From contig NZ_SDZL01000009.1 in NCBI RefSeq assembly GCF_004210735.1, positions 1 to 63,236 on the forward strand: DNA of 63,236 nt. Reading direction: 5' to 3'. Below the pieces are notes generated by a model that did not search any database, had not been told where the DNA came from, and saw nothing but the letters and a program-made list of their open reading frames with translations. Origin of the DNA: Brevundimonas sp. (GTDB lineage Bacteria > Pseudomonadota > Alphaproteobacteria > Caulobacterales > Caulobacteraceae). This document shows positions 25,958 to 36,523 of the stretch, one piece after another. Each line of letters starts with the position of its first letter. Position 1 is the stretch's first letter. A program made the position numbers and the translations under genes.

Positions 25958-26389
25958 ATGCTGGTCGCCCTGCCGCTGCTGGTCATTCCGGTTCTGATCT
26001 ACAATATCGTCATCCTGTTCGGCGGGGGCGGCGACGGCGGGATGGCCCAGGCCGACGCCATCCTGCGCGACCCGCTGTTCTCGGTGCCGATGACCTCGGG
26101 CGCCAGCTGGAACGTCGGCGTCGGCGACATGATCCTGTTTTTGTCGCTGGCCCTGCTGTTCGTCGAACTTCTGAAATCGACCTCCAGCCGCAAGGTCGCG
26201 ATCATCAATCACGCCCTGTCGATGATCCTGTTCGTCGGCTGCCTGGTCGAGTTCCTGCTGATCCGGGGCTTCGCCACGTCGACCTTCTTCCTGATCTCGA
26301 CCATGGTCATGCTGGACGTGCTGGCGGGCTTCATCGTCACCATCATCGCCGCCCGCAAGGACTTCGATTTCGGCGGCGGAGCGGCCTAG
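25958..26389 (+). CDS. Four-helix inner-membrane protein, unknown function
   Basis: 143 residues from ATG 25958, which has AGAGG 11 nt upstream; an earlier in-frame start would add a charged, unlikely leader. Four hydrophobic segments are visible: LPLLVIPVLIYNIVILF, MILFLSLALLFVELL, ALSMILFVGCLVEFLLI and FLISTMVMLDVLAGFIVTII. The cytoplasmic end is short (AARKDFDFGGGAA). It looks like a conserved small membrane protein but the family is not recognised. Confidence 0.7.
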   Translation: MLVALPLLVIPVLIYNIVILFGGGGDGGMAQADAILRDPLFSVPMTSGASWNVGVGDMILFLSLALLFVELLKSTSSRKVAIINHALSMILFVGCLVEFLLIRGFATSTFFLISTMVMLDVLAGFIVTIIAARKDFDFGGGAA

Positions 26390-26396
26390 ACCAGGC

Positions 26397-26474
26397 TCAG
26401 CTGAAGGCGGTGAAGATCAGGGCCACGACCGTCACGTCAAAGGCGCGGACGGCGAGGGCGAGGATCGAAGACAT
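26397..26474 (-). CDS. Possible 25-residue membrane peptide
   Basis: An ATG-initiated frame encodes one hydrophobic helix (MSSILALAVRAFDVTVVALI then FTAFS). It lies in the gap between the small membrane-protein gene and the minus-strand hypothetical gene. No clear ribosome-binding site is seen. It could equally be chance; conservation would decide. Confidence 0.2.
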   Translation of the reverse strand: MSSILALAVRAFDVTVVALIFTAFS

Positions 26475-26550
26475 GGCGGGACATCCAGACGGGCTTGCAC
26501 CCGTGGCCTAGCAAGCAACGGGCCAGCCGGGATTTCCCGCTCCGGGGATG

Positions 26551-26868
26551 TCAGATTTCGGTCCGGCTCTTTTGCCCGATCGGGGGGCGGCGGTCCCGCT
26601 CGCCCGAATGTTCCGTTTCCAGATAGGCGGTTCGGGCGGCTTCCAGTACCGGCTGGCCGCCCTTGAGGCCGCGCTTCTGGTCCGACTGCCCCATCATCTG
26701 GGCCGCGAAGGCCGGGTCGGGTTGAGCCGGGTCCGGGGCAGGACTTGCCGGGTCGCCGGCCTCGACCGTCTCGACCAGGGTCACCGGGACCAGATCGCGT
26801 CCGACTTCGGCGCGCCCTGCGACGCGCCGATCCGTCCTGCGACGCTCGCGCGGCGGGTCCTGGCTCAA
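26551..26868 (-). CDS. Hypothetical protein coupled to phaR
   Basis: 105 residues, charged and Pro-rich, without membrane segments. It starts with TTG overlapping the phaR stop (TTGA), so it is probably translated by coupling. A central helix-prone stretch (FAAQMMGQSDQKRGLKGGQPVLEA, split by charged residues) may be the only folded part. Function is not recognised. Confidence 0.5.
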   Translation of the reverse strand: MSQDPPRERRRTDRRVAGRAEVGRDLVPVTLVETVEAGDPASPAPDPAQPDPAFAAQMMGQSDQKRGLKGGQPVLEAARTAYLETEHSGERDRRPPIGQKSRTEI

Positions 26869-27488
26869 GCGCCGCCCTTGCCGCCGCCCGCCAGTCGGTC
26901 GATCTGGGCCCGCATCTCGTCCATCTGGCGACGCATCTCGGCCAGCGGGTCGGTCGAGGATGCGGGGCGCGCCTCGTCCGACGCCGGCTCAGCCGTCCGG
27001 GCTGCGGGGGCCGAAAAGCCCGGCCACATGCGCACGGCGTTCTCGAACATCGCCATGTTGCGCCGCACCGCGTCCTCCATCAGCCCGGCGCCTGCCGCCC
27101 CGCCGAACGCGCGGCTGAACTGGTCGCGAAGCTGCTCCTGCTGGCGGGTGAAATTGTCCAGCGACATCTCCAGATAGCTGGGCAGCACGCCCTGCATCTG
27201 ACCGCCGTAGAAGCCGATCAGCTGGCGCAGGAACTGCACCGGCAACAGGGCCTCGCCCCGGCTCTCTTCCTCGAAGATGATCTGGGTCAGAATCTGCCGC
27301 GTCAGGTCGTCATTGGTCTTGGCGTCATAGACCAGAAAGTCGACGCCCTCGCGCACCATGGCCGCCAGGTCCTCCAGCGTCACATAGGCGCTGGTGGCGG
27401 TGTTATAGAGCCGCCGGTTGGCGTATTTCTTGATGATGACGGGCTGGCCGTCCTTGGTCTTTCCGCCCTGGGATGTCTTGTTCGCCAC
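26865..27488 (-). CDS. phaR: Polyhydroxyalkanoate synthesis repressor
   Basis: 207 residues. The N-terminal PhaR DNA-binding domain is typical (PVIIKKYANRRLYNTATSAYVTL), followed by the PHB-accumulation regulatory domain (FLVYDAKTNDDLTRQILTQII, LLPVQFLRQLIGFYGG). The C-terminus is low-complexity with a short coiled coil (DPLAEMRRQMDEMRAQIDRL). PhaR represses phasin and PHB genes and leaves DNA when it binds polyester granules. phaA lies 0.9 kb away; phaB and phaC are not in the window. Confidence 0.93.
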   Translation of the reverse strand: MANKTSQGGKTKDGQPVIIKKYANRRLYNTATSAYVTLEDLAAMVREGVDFLVYDAKTNDDLTRQILTQIIFEEESRGEALLPVQFLRQLIGFYGGQMQGVLPSYLEMSLDNFTRQQEQLRDQFSRAFGGAAGAGLMEDAVRRNMAMFENAVRMWPGFSAPAARTAEPASDEARPASSTDPLAEMRRQMDEMRAQIDRLAGGGKGGA

Positions 27489-27536
27489 GCTTGTTCTCGC
27501 GTTGTTGAAGCGGCCACTATTGTGCAGGTGCGGTGA

Positions 27537-29600
<2,064 letters not shown>

Positions 29601-29628
29601 GCCGCCAACAGCAGGTTGAAAGCAAAAG

Positions 29629-29656
29629 GCCGGCGGATCGCTCCGCCGGCTTTTTT
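29629..29656 (+). terminator. Rho-independent terminator after phaA
   Basis: A perfect 9-bp stem (GCCGGCGGA at 29629-29637 with TCCGCCGGC at 29642-29650, 4-nt loop) is followed by six Ts at 29651-29656. It marks the left border of the surface-glycan locus. Confidence 0.92.
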
Positions 29657-29771
29657 CATGGTCGGTTCAGCGCGCGCTGAGCGGATCAGTGAGCGCCCAG
29701 CTTGTGCCAAGGGGCCAGAATGGCTTAGCAACCTCCCACCTTTGTCTACCCCGACGTCAATTGGAAACCAG

Positions 29772-30575
29772 ATGGATTCTCAATCTCCCGCCCTGTCGGA
29801 TCTGCTCTCGCTCAAGGGGCGTCGCGCCCTCGTTGTCGGTGGGGCGGGGCTGCTGGGATCCCAGATCAGCGAAGTCCTGGCCGAACTGGGCGCGACGGTC
29901 GTCGTGGCCAGCCGCGACGTGCAGAAATGCCAGACTTTCGTCGACGGATTGAAGGCGCGCTATCCGGCTGAGCACGGGGCTCTGCAGATCAACATGCTGG
30001 ACGCCGATTCCGTAAAGGCCTGCATCCAGTCGTTCGCCGACGAAGGGCCGATGAATATTCTGGTGAACTGCGCTTGGTCGGGCGCAAAGAACAGTCTGGA
30101 GACCATCGACGAGGCGGACTGGACCTACGACATCGACATGTCGCTGAACGGCGTGTTCCGGGTCGTCAAGGCGTCCATTCCCGCGCTGAAGGAAAGCAAG
30201 GGTGTCATCCTCAATATCGCCTCGATGTACGGACACGTGGCTCCGGATTATCGCCTCTATGACGGCAAAACCTACGCCAATCCGCCCAGCTATGGCGCGG
30301 CCAAGGCGGGCGTGCTGCAGTTCACCCGCTATCTGGCCAGCTTCCTGTCGGCTGACGGCATTCGCGCCAACTGCCTCAGCCCTGGACCCTTCCCCTATCC
30401 CTCGACCATCGCTGCGGCGCCGGAATTCATCGGCCGCCTGGCCGCCAAGAATCCGCTGAACCGCATCGGCACGCCGCATGAAATCAAGGGCGCCGCCGCT
30501 CTGCTGTGCTCGGATGCCTCCAGCTACATGACGGGGCAGAACATCTGCGTCGACGGTGGATGGGCCGCCTGGTGA
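29772..30575 (+). CDS. Short-chain dehydrogenase/reductase, PtmA-like
   Basis: 267 residues from ATG 29772. The Rossmann glycines are [12 protein letters not shown], then the catalytic Ser in NIASMYGH and the YGAAKAG Tyr-Lys pair; the C-terminus CVDGGWAAW closes the fold. SDRs of this type accompany NeuB-like synthases in nonulosonate and flagellin-glycan loci, including Campylobacter PtmA. It is first in a four-gene operon with neuB-, neuD- and neuC-type genes. Its closest relative in the window is the SDR domain at the end of the 51158-53404 protein. Confidence 0.85.
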   Translation: MDSQSPALSDLLSLKGRRALVVGGAGLLGSQISEVLAELGATVVVASRDVQKCQTFVDGLKARYPAEHGALQINMLDADSVKACIQSFADEGPMNILVNCAWSGAKNSLETIDEADWTYDIDMSLNGVFRVVKASIPALKESKGVILNIASMYGHVAPDYRLYDGKTYANPPSYGAAKAGVLQFTRYLASFLSADGIRANCLSPGPFPYPSTIAAAPEFIGRLAAKNPLNRIGTPHEIKGAAALLCSDASSYMTGQNICVDGGWAAW

Positions 30576-30580
30576 CGGAA

Positions 30581-31663
30581 ATGAGTGCGAAGCGCTGCAC
30601 GATCATCGCCGAGGCGGGGGTCAACCACAATGGTGACCTGGATCTCGCTGTAGCCCTGGTCGAAGCGGCGGCCGACGCCGGCGCCGACATCGTCAAGTTC
30701 CAGACCTTTGATGCGACCAAGCTGGTTACGCGTCGGGCGCCGACGGCCGCCTATCAAAAGCGTAATTTCGACGCCGGCGACACCCAGTTGAAGATGCTGC
30801 AGGCGCTGGAGCTGTCGGAGGCTGATCACCGCGTCCTGTCCGACCGCTGCGACGCTCGGGGCATCGAATTCCTGTCGACGCCGTTCGACATCGAATCCGC
30901 GCGCTTTCTGGTGAACAGCCTGGGCGTCAAGCGAATCAAGGTCGGCTCGGGCGAACTGACCAACGCTCCCATGTTGCTGGCCCTGACGCGGCTGGGCCTG
31001 CCCATGATCCTGTCGACCGGCATGGCCCGTTTGGCGGAGGTTGAGGAAGCCCTGTCGGTAGTCGCCTTCGGCATGATCGCGGAACCGACCGCGCGTCCGT
31101 CGGTCGCGGCCTTCGCCGAGGCCTATGCGTCGGTCCAGGCACGTGCCGCCCTCAGTCGCGTCACCGTCATGCAGTGCACGACCGAATACCCGGCGCCGTA
31201 TGACGAGGTGAACCTCAAGGTCATGGACGTCTATGCCCGCGCCTTCGGCGTGTTACCGGCCTATTCGGACCACACGCCGGGTATCGACATCTCCTTGGCC
31301 GCAGCCGCCTTGGGTGCGACGGCGATCGAGAAACACTTCACCCTGTCCCGGGACATGGAGGGGCCCGATCACAAGGCTTCTCTGGAGCCGTCCGAACTGC
31401 GCGCGCTGGTGCAGGGGGTGGACCGTATCGGTCGAGCCATGGGCGACGGCGTCAAGCGTCCGCAGCCGTCCGAAATTCCCAATATCGCCGTCGCGCGCAA
31501 ATGCCTGGTCGCTGCTTGCGATATTGCGGTGGGCGAGGTGCTGACCGAGACGAACCTGACTGTAAAACGCGCTGGCGGAGGCATGGCTCCGATCGCCATG
31601 TTCGACCTGCTGGGCCGACCGGCCGCGCGCGCCTATGCCGTTGATGAAGTGATCCTGCCATGA
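30581..31663 (+). CDS. neuB: NeuB-type nonulosonate (legionaminate/sialate) synthase
   Basis: 360 residues from ATG 30581; ATG 30560 would overlap the SDR gene. The barrel has TIIAEAGVNHNGDLD, VKFQTFDATKL, FLSTPFD, KVGSGELTN, the STGMA loop, QCTTEYPAPYDEVNL, YSDHTPG and EKHFTLSR, and a C-terminal SAF/antifreeze-like domain covers about residues 295-360. It condenses phosphoenolpyruvate with a C6 amino sugar to form a nine-carbon acid. With legB and legC in the locus the substrate is most likely 2,4-diacetamido-2,4,6-trideoxymannose, giving legionaminic acid. Its stop overlaps the neuD-like gene. Confidence 0.93.
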   Translation: MSAKRCTIIAEAGVNHNGDLDLAVALVEAAADAGADIVKFQTFDATKLVTRRAPTAAYQKRNFDAGDTQLKMLQALELSEADHRVLSDRCDARGIEFLSTPFDIESARFLVNSLGVKRIKVGSGELTNAPMLLALTRLGLPMILSTGMARLAEVEEALSVVAFGMIAEPTARPSVAAFAEAYASVQARAALSRVTVMQCTTEYPAPYDEVNLKVMDVYARAFGVLPAYSDHTPGIDISLAAAALGATAIEKHFTLSRDMEGPDHKASLEPSELRALVQGVDRIGRAMGDGVKRPQPSEIPNIAVARKCLVAACDIAVGEVLTETNLTVKRAGGGMAPIAMFDLLGRPAARAYAVDEVILP

Positions 31664-32280
31664 ACCGGTCTGTCCTGTTGATCGGTGGCGGCGGGCATGC
31701 ACGCGTCGTGCTCGACGGCCTTCTGGCCATGGGCCGCTTCTGCCTCGGCGTAACCGCGCGTGAGGCGCCGGATCTAACCGACCTGGCCTATATCGGCGAC
31801 GACGAGGCGGCCTTCCGGCGCTTTCCTCATGGAACCGAGGCGGCACTGGGTCTGGGCGGCACGCCGCGTCAGGGCGCTTCGGGGACGGCGCTGCGTCGGC
31901 GGGTCTATGACCAGTATGTCGAGCGTGGATTTCACTTTCCCCCGGTGGTCGGGCGCGGCGTCATCATGGCGCCCGATGTTGTGCTGGAAGACGGCGCTCA
32001 GGTGATCGCCGGCGCGATCCTGCAGCCCAACGTGCGCATTGGACGCAACGCCATGATCAATACCGGCGCGCGCGTGGATCACGATACGGTGGTGGGCAGC
32101 CACGCCATGGTCGCGCCGGGCGCGATCCTCTGCGGCGGCGTGGAGATCGGCGTCGGGGCCTATATCGGCGCGGGCGCAACCGTTTTGCAGGGAGTTCGCA
32201 TCGGCGCTGACGCCGTCGTGGCGGCCGGAGCGGTCGCCACCGCCGACCTGCCGGACGGTGGATATGTGAGCCGGCGATGA
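31660..32280 (+). CDS. NeuD/PglD-type sugar O- or N-acyltransferase
   Basis: 206 residues. The N-terminal nucleotide-sugar domain begins VLLIGGGGHARVVLDGL, and the second half is a left-handed beta helix of hexapeptide repeats with the catalytic histidine in NTGARVDHDTVVGSH. Relatives O-acetylate sialic acid (NeuD) or N-acetylate the 4-amino group of UDP-sugar precursors (PglD, LegH). The LegH role, acetylating the LegC product, suits this locus best. Four-base overlaps join it to neuB and to the 2-epimerase gene. Confidence 0.88.
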   Translation: MNRSVLLIGGGGHARVVLDGLLAMGRFCLGVTAREAPDLTDLAYIGDDEAAFRRFPHGTEAALGLGGTPRQGASGTALRRRVYDQYVERGFHFPPVVGRGVIMAPDVVLEDGAQVIAGAILQPNVRIGRNAMINTGARVDHDTVVGSHAMVAPGAILCGGVEIGVGAYIGAGATVLQGVRIGADAVVAAGAVATADLPDGGYVSRR

Positions 32281-33443
32281 GCGGACGCAAGATCCGTATC
32301 GGTGTGTTTACCGCCACGCGGGCCGAGTATGGGTTGCTGTATCCAGTTCTCTCGGCGATGCGTGAGTCTGAACGGTTGGAGGCGGTTCTGATCGTCAGCG
32401 GGACCCATCTGTCGCCTGATCATGGCATGACGATTGCCGAGATTGAAAACGACGGACAGACCATCGCTGCGCGCATTCCTATCCAGCAACCAGGCGACGA
32501 CGGCCTCTCCGTTGGGCTGGCGATGGCTGCAGCGCTCAAGGGCTGCGCCGAGGCGTTCGACACTCTGGATCTCGACGCCGTCCTGCTATTGGGCGACCGG
32601 ACCGAACTATTGAGCGCGGCCGCTGCGGCTACGGCCCTGCAGTTGCCGATCCTGCACCTTGAGGGTGGTCATGTGACCGAGGGGGCGGTGGACGACGCCG
32701 TTCGCCACGCGATCACCAAGCTGGCGGCCCTGCATTTCACAGCGGCCGAGCCCTACCGTCAGCGGATCATTCAAATGGGCGAGGATCCCGAGCGGGTGTT
32801 CACCGTCGGCTCCACCGGGCTTGACAATCTGATGGCCGAAGGCGTGCGTTCGGTCGACGAAATCGGCGCCGAGATCGGCCTGGACCTGTCGCCGGCCTTC
32901 CTGTTGGTCACCTTTCATCCTGAGACCCTGGGGACCCAAGCGCCCGAGGTTCAGATGGCGGCCCTGCGGCAGGCGCTGGACAGCTTGTCCGACTTCAAGG
33001 TGCTGTACACCCTGCCGAACGCGGATGAGGGCAACAAGGCGATCCGTCGGGCGATCGCACACCATGTCGCTGCCGCGTCTGACCGCGTCTTCGCTGTCGA
33101 ATCCTTGGGCCGGCGGCGGTACGCATGGGCCCTTTCCGCAGCGGCCGCGGTGGTCGGAAATTCCTCCAGCGGCGTTATCGAGGCCCCGGCGCATCGCGTG
33201 GCGACGATCAACATCGGCGATCGTCAGCGGGGGCGATTGCGCGCGACCAGCGTCCTGGATGTGCCTGCCGAGGCCGACGCCATCAGCGAGGCTATACGCC
33301 AGGGGGTCAGCCCTGAGTTTCGCCACCTGATCCGCAATCAGATCAATCCCATGGGGGATGGCGTGGCGGGCCGTCGGATCGTCGAGATCCTGGAGACCGC
33401 GACCTTTGAAACGCTGGGCCGAAAGCGCTTCCGCGACCTCTAG
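32277..33443 (+). CDS. neuC: UDP-N-acetylglucosamine-type 2-epimerase, hydrolysing (NeuC/LegG)
   Basis: 388 residues of the GT-B-like epimerase fold: RIGVFTATRAEYGLLYPVL, LLLGDRTELLSAA, LHLEGGHVTEGAVDDAVRHAITKLAALHF, VTFHPETLG and a VGNSSSGVIEAP nucleotide-phosphate loop. These enzymes release UDP while inverting C2, giving the free mannosamine-type sugar that NeuB uses. LegG would be the specific name if the substrate is the bacillosamine derivative made by LegB and LegC. Its stop overlaps the convergent oxidoreductase gene by 4 nt. Confidence 0.92.
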   Translation: MSGRKIRIGVFTATRAEYGLLYPVLSAMRESERLEAVLIVSGTHLSPDHGMTIAEIENDGQTIAARIPIQQPGDDGLSVGLAMAAALKGCAEAFDTLDLDAVLLLGDRTELLSAAAAATALQLPILHLEGGHVTEGAVDDAVRHAITKLAALHFTAAEPYRQRIIQMGEDPERVFTVGSTGLDNLMAEGVRSVDEIGAEIGLDLSPAFLLVTFHPETLGTQAPEVQMAALRQALDSLSDFKVLYTLPNADEGNKAIRRAIAHHVAAASDRVFAVESLGRRRYAWALSAAAAVVGNSSSGVIEAPAHRVATINIGDRQRGRLRATSVLDVPAEADAISEAIRQGVSPEFRHLIRNQINPMGDGVAGRRIVEILETATFETLGRKRFRDL

Positions 33444-34402
33444 GCGGCAGGCGGCTTGCCCGCCATAGGCCCATAGATGGCGCGCGTTCGCGACAGATGG
33501 TCGTGAATGTCGGGCAGATCGGCCGCATCTTCGCCGGTGAGGAAGGCGCGAGTCATGCGCAGCAGGCCGGGCTTGTGGCCGTCTGTGGCGTCAGCGCTCT
33601 CTGGGAACTCCATGGCGAAGGACCCGCGCTGCTGGACCGCCAGCCGCTCCATCGGTTTCAGAATGAAGCGGCGCGTTCTGCTGGCGATTTCAACCGCCCA
33701 TCCGCCTGGTGCGTCCCAGTCGGCGGAATAGGAGAACATTACCCCGTCGCGCGTCATGCCGCCGCCCTGAAACCGCGCTGCGCTGGGGTGCCAGGAAAGC
33801 GAACCGTAGACGCGCGGCGTCCATTCGCGGGGCTCTCCGGCGAGGTGAAAGGCGGTGTCGATGACGTGCGTGGAGTTGGCCAGAAGCCAGTTGTCCAGCA
33901 CTTCCTGTGGATAGCCGATCTTGACGATGGCGTCGGCGGACTCGGTGAAGCTGAAGGTCATCGACACTGCGCCGCCATCTTCCTGCAGGCCAGCGCGGGC
34001 CTGGCGGACGGATTCGTAGAAACGGCGATTGTAGGCCACCCGGATGTCCGTGCCGGTCTCCAGGGCCATGGCGGAGATTCTGGCGAGGGTCGCCTCGTCA
34101 GTCCCGCCCGGCTTTTCCAGAAGTATATGACGGCAGTTGGCGTGCATTAGTTGTTCAGCGACAGCTTCCAGCTCGGGAATATCAATTGCGACGATGGCGC
34201 TGGACGGCGCATCGGCAGCTTTCAAGGCGGCAGCGACGCCGCCGGGGCGGCACTCGACCCCGGTTTCCTGTTTAAACGCGCGAGCGGAAGCATCGCCACG
34301 ACCGATGACGATAAAGGGCGTGCCCAGGGTCGTCAGGACTTTCGCATATGACAGACCCATGCGTCCGGCGCCGACCAGCCAAACCCGTTCCCGCATGTTC
34401 AT
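33440..34402 (-). CDS. Gfo/Idh/MocA-family oxidoreductase (first of three in the locus)
   Basis: 320 residues. The Rossmann start is RVWLVGAGRMGLSYAKVL, then the HILLEKPGG motif with the cofactor-site Lys and Pro, and YNRRFYESVRQAR; the C-terminal sheet domain binds substrate. The usual catalytic DxxxH region is represented by NSTHVIDTAFHLAG. Such enzymes oxidise or reduce sugar nucleotides. It is a single minus-strand gene wedged between the neu operon and the capsule-export operon. Reaction unknown. Confidence 0.82.
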   Translation of the reverse strand: MNMRERVWLVGAGRMGLSYAKVLTTLGTPFIVIGRGDASARAFKQETGVECRPGGVAAALKAADAPSSAIVAIDIPELEAVAEQLMHANCRHILLEKPGGTDEATLARISAMALETGTDIRVAYNRRFYESVRQARAGLQEDGGAVSMTFSFTESADAIVKIGYPQEVLDNWLLANSTHVIDTAFHLAGEPREWTPRVYGSLSWHPSAARFQGGGMTRDGVMFSYSADWDAPGGWAVEIASRTRRFILKPMERLAVQQRGSFAMEFPESADATDGHKPGLLRMTRAFLTGEDAADLPDIHDHLSRTRAIYGPMAGKPPAA

Positions 34403-34544
34403 CCCTCCATCAGTCGCTTGCCATCACGCGCCGCGTAAGCCCTCGTCGTCCGGATGGACCCAGGCCGTTGGCTGACGTCCTAGCCAGCGAGAGGCGAAGA
34501 AGACAGTAAAACCAGCGTTTGGGCGACTGTGAAGCGTAGGTCAT

Positions 34545-34579
34545 CGGTTCATTGACGTTCAGACTCGAAGAATGAACCG
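34545..34579. promoter_or_regulatory. Inverted repeat upstream of the capsule-export operon
   Basis: A perfect 9-bp inverted repeat (CGGTTCATT at 34545-34553 with AATGAACCG at 34571-34579) has a 17-nt spacer. It sits 120 nt before the Wza-like gene in a 296-nt gap that otherwise shows no gene. It may be an operator or simply chance symmetry. Confidence 0.3.
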
Positions 34580-34698
34580 CCCCTCTTGAACGCCCATTTC
34601 AGCCATGGCACGGCAAGGTCACATTTAGCGCGGTGGCCGCTGGACAGTTTCCCCGGAAACGCCGACAGTTCGCCGTCTACCGCAGCAGGGATGGCGCG

Positions 34699-35793
34699 AT
34701 GAGATTTTCGAAGATGGCGCTGGTCGCCTCTTCGGGCAGCCTGTTGTTTGCAACGGCCTGTGCGAATGTTCCCGCCGATGGACCGTCCACCGGCGCAATA
34801 GCCTCGGCAGCGAACGAAGGCTCGGTTCGGATCGAGCCGTTGACCATGGCGGCGGCGGCGACATGGACGCACCCCTTTGCGCGGCCAGAAATCGGCGCGG
34901 GCGGCGTCAGCTCTCGTCCCTTGGCCAATCGCATTGAGGTCGGGGACCGTCTGAACGTCGCCGTCTACGAAGCGCTCGACGAGGGCGTGTTCGCCACATC
35001 GGGCCAGAGAGGCTCTCAATTCACTGACGTTCTTGTCGAGCCCGACGGCGCGATCCGCCTGCCTTACGCCGGCGCCATTCCCGCCGCGGGGCGGTCCGCA
35101 GATGAGGTTCGGCAGGCCATCATCAACAACGTCCGCCGCTTCACCGTTCGGCCTGATGCGACTGTGATGGTGGCCAGCCGCAACATGGGCAGCGTGTCGG
35201 TGGGCGGTGCGGTGCGCACCCCCGGCCGCTGGATCGTCGGTCAGGACGTTGTCACGGTCCTGGATGCCATTTCTATGGCCGGAGCCCCGTTGGAGGCCCC
35301 ACACGGCTCGACTGTTATCGTCAGGACGGCGAACGGAACGACGACTACCAGCCTGGCCCAGATCGCGTTCGGCCCTTCCACGCGCCTGACCGGCGACACG
35401 GAAATTGTCGTAGCTGCGACCCCGGCGCGCTTCCAAGCCCTGGGCTCCGTGCGTATGCCCGGTTCGAAGGACATAACGACGGCGGGCTTGAATCTTCTGG
35501 ACGCGCTAAGCTCCGTAGGAGGTCTCGACGGTGCGCGGGCCAACCCCCGGGGCGTCTTCGTGTTCCGCAAAGCTGCGCCGGATGATGCTGACCAACGTCC
35601 TTTGGTCTATCAGCTCAATATGGGCGACGCGGGGGCCTTCGCCATCGCGACGGCCTTCCCCGTGCTGCCGAACGACACGATCTACGTAACCGAGGCGCCG
35701 GTCGCTCAGTGGACCAAGATTCTGGCTGCTATCCAGGGGACAATCAGTGTCGGGGCGTCAGCGGCCACGGTCGACAGGCTGGTTCGCAATTGA
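34699..35793 (+). CDS. Wza/KpsD-family polysaccharide export lipoprotein
   Basis: 364 residues from ATG 34699 with a lipoprotein signal (MALVASSGSLLFATAC). The polysaccharide-export domain follows (RIEVGDRLNVAVYE and a DVLVEPDGAIRLPYAGAIPAAG segment), then two SLBB repeats (GSVSVGGAVRTPGRW and ALGSVRMPGSKDI). It should form the outer-membrane channel for an exported glycan. It lies 28 nt upstream of the KpsT-like gene and is first of a three-gene export operon. Confidence 0.9.
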   Translation: MRFSKMALVASSGSLLFATACANVPADGPSTGAIASAANEGSVRIEPLTMAAAATWTHPFARPEIGAGGVSSRPLANRIEVGDRLNVAVYEALDEGVFATSGQRGSQFTDVLVEPDGAIRLPYAGAIPAAGRSADEVRQAIINNVRRFTVRPDATVMVASRNMGSVSVGGAVRTPGRWIVGQDVVTVLDAISMAGAPLEAPHGSTVIVRTANGTTTTSLAQIAFGPSTRLTGDTEIVVAATPARFQALGSVRMPGSKDITTAGLNLLDALSSVGGLDGARANPRGVFVFRKAAPDDADQRPLVYQLNMGDAGAFAIATAFPVLPNDTIYVTEAPVAQWTKILAAIQGTISVGASAATVDRLVRN

Positions 35794-35821
35794 TGACCAT
35801 CTGCGACTGCGGGCTTTTGCG

Positions 35822-36523
35822 ATGCTGATCCTAGACAATGTCGAGGTGTGGGACGGCGAAACCCGAGAACCCGTCTTCGAGAACCTATCCTTCAAACTGG
35901 GTCGACGACGCGCTTTGGTCTTCTCCGAGGACGAGAGGCTGACGGCGGCCTTCCTCCGACTGGTCATCGGACATCGTCCGGCTGGTGGGTCCGTGGTTCT
36001 TGACGGTCGTCCGTCGTGGCCGATCGGCCAGAGCGGCATAGTCCGCGGCTTGGTCACAGGCCGCGAGTTCATCCGTTTCCTGGCGTCGATCTACAATCTG
36101 GACAGTTCGGCCTGCCTGGCGGATGCCGAGCGCTGGTTCAGCGCGGACCTGCTGGCGACCACCACCAATCTTTGGTCCTCCAAAGAGCGAGCACGGCTGG
36201 AACGTCTCTGTGTTCTGTGGCCGGACTTCGACGTCTACCTGACCTACGGCGCAGGCGGCACCGGAGATCCGGTTTTCGATCAGGAATGGACGGAACGTTT
36301 CGACGCTCGCCTCCAGGGGCGCGGCATGATCGCCATCGCGCCTCCGTTTGAGCCTTGGGCTAACTGGTGCGATATCGTCGTCCTGTTAAGGAGCGACGAG
36401 GTTGTATGCTACGAGACAGTCGCGGATGCTCTGACGGCGGCGACAGCGGTTGAGACCGGTGATCTCCTGGACAGAGCGCCTAGCCGACGCGAGGAACAGG
36501 CTGAAGATGACATTCTCCTCTAG
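35822..36523 (+). CDS. KpsT-like ABC protein lacking all ATPase motifs
   Basis: 233 residues that align along their length with KpsT/Wzt capsule ABC ATPases: VFENLSFKLGRRRALVFS, GGSVVLDGRPSWPIGQSG, and the family-typical TGREFIRFLASIYN. The Walker A position (about 35-42) reads SEDERLTA with no GKS/T. The Q-loop glutamine is replaced, the signature SSG is WSSKERARL, Walker B VDE is LTYGAGG (about 140-146), and the switch histidine is gone (APPF). It cannot bind or split ATP in the normal way. The gene is intact and overlaps kpsE, so a regulatory or structural role is likelier than decay. Confidence 0.8.
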   Translation: MLILDNVEVWDGETREPVFENLSFKLGRRRALVFSEDERLTAAFLRLVIGHRPAGGSVVLDGRPSWPIGQSGIVRGLVTGREFIRFLASIYNLDSSACLADAERWFSADLLATTTNLWSSKERARLERLCVLWPDFDVYLTYGAGGTGDPVFDQEWTERFDARLQGRGMIAIAPPFEPWANWCDIVVLLRSDEVVCYETVADALTAATAVETGDLLDRAPSRREEQAEDDILL

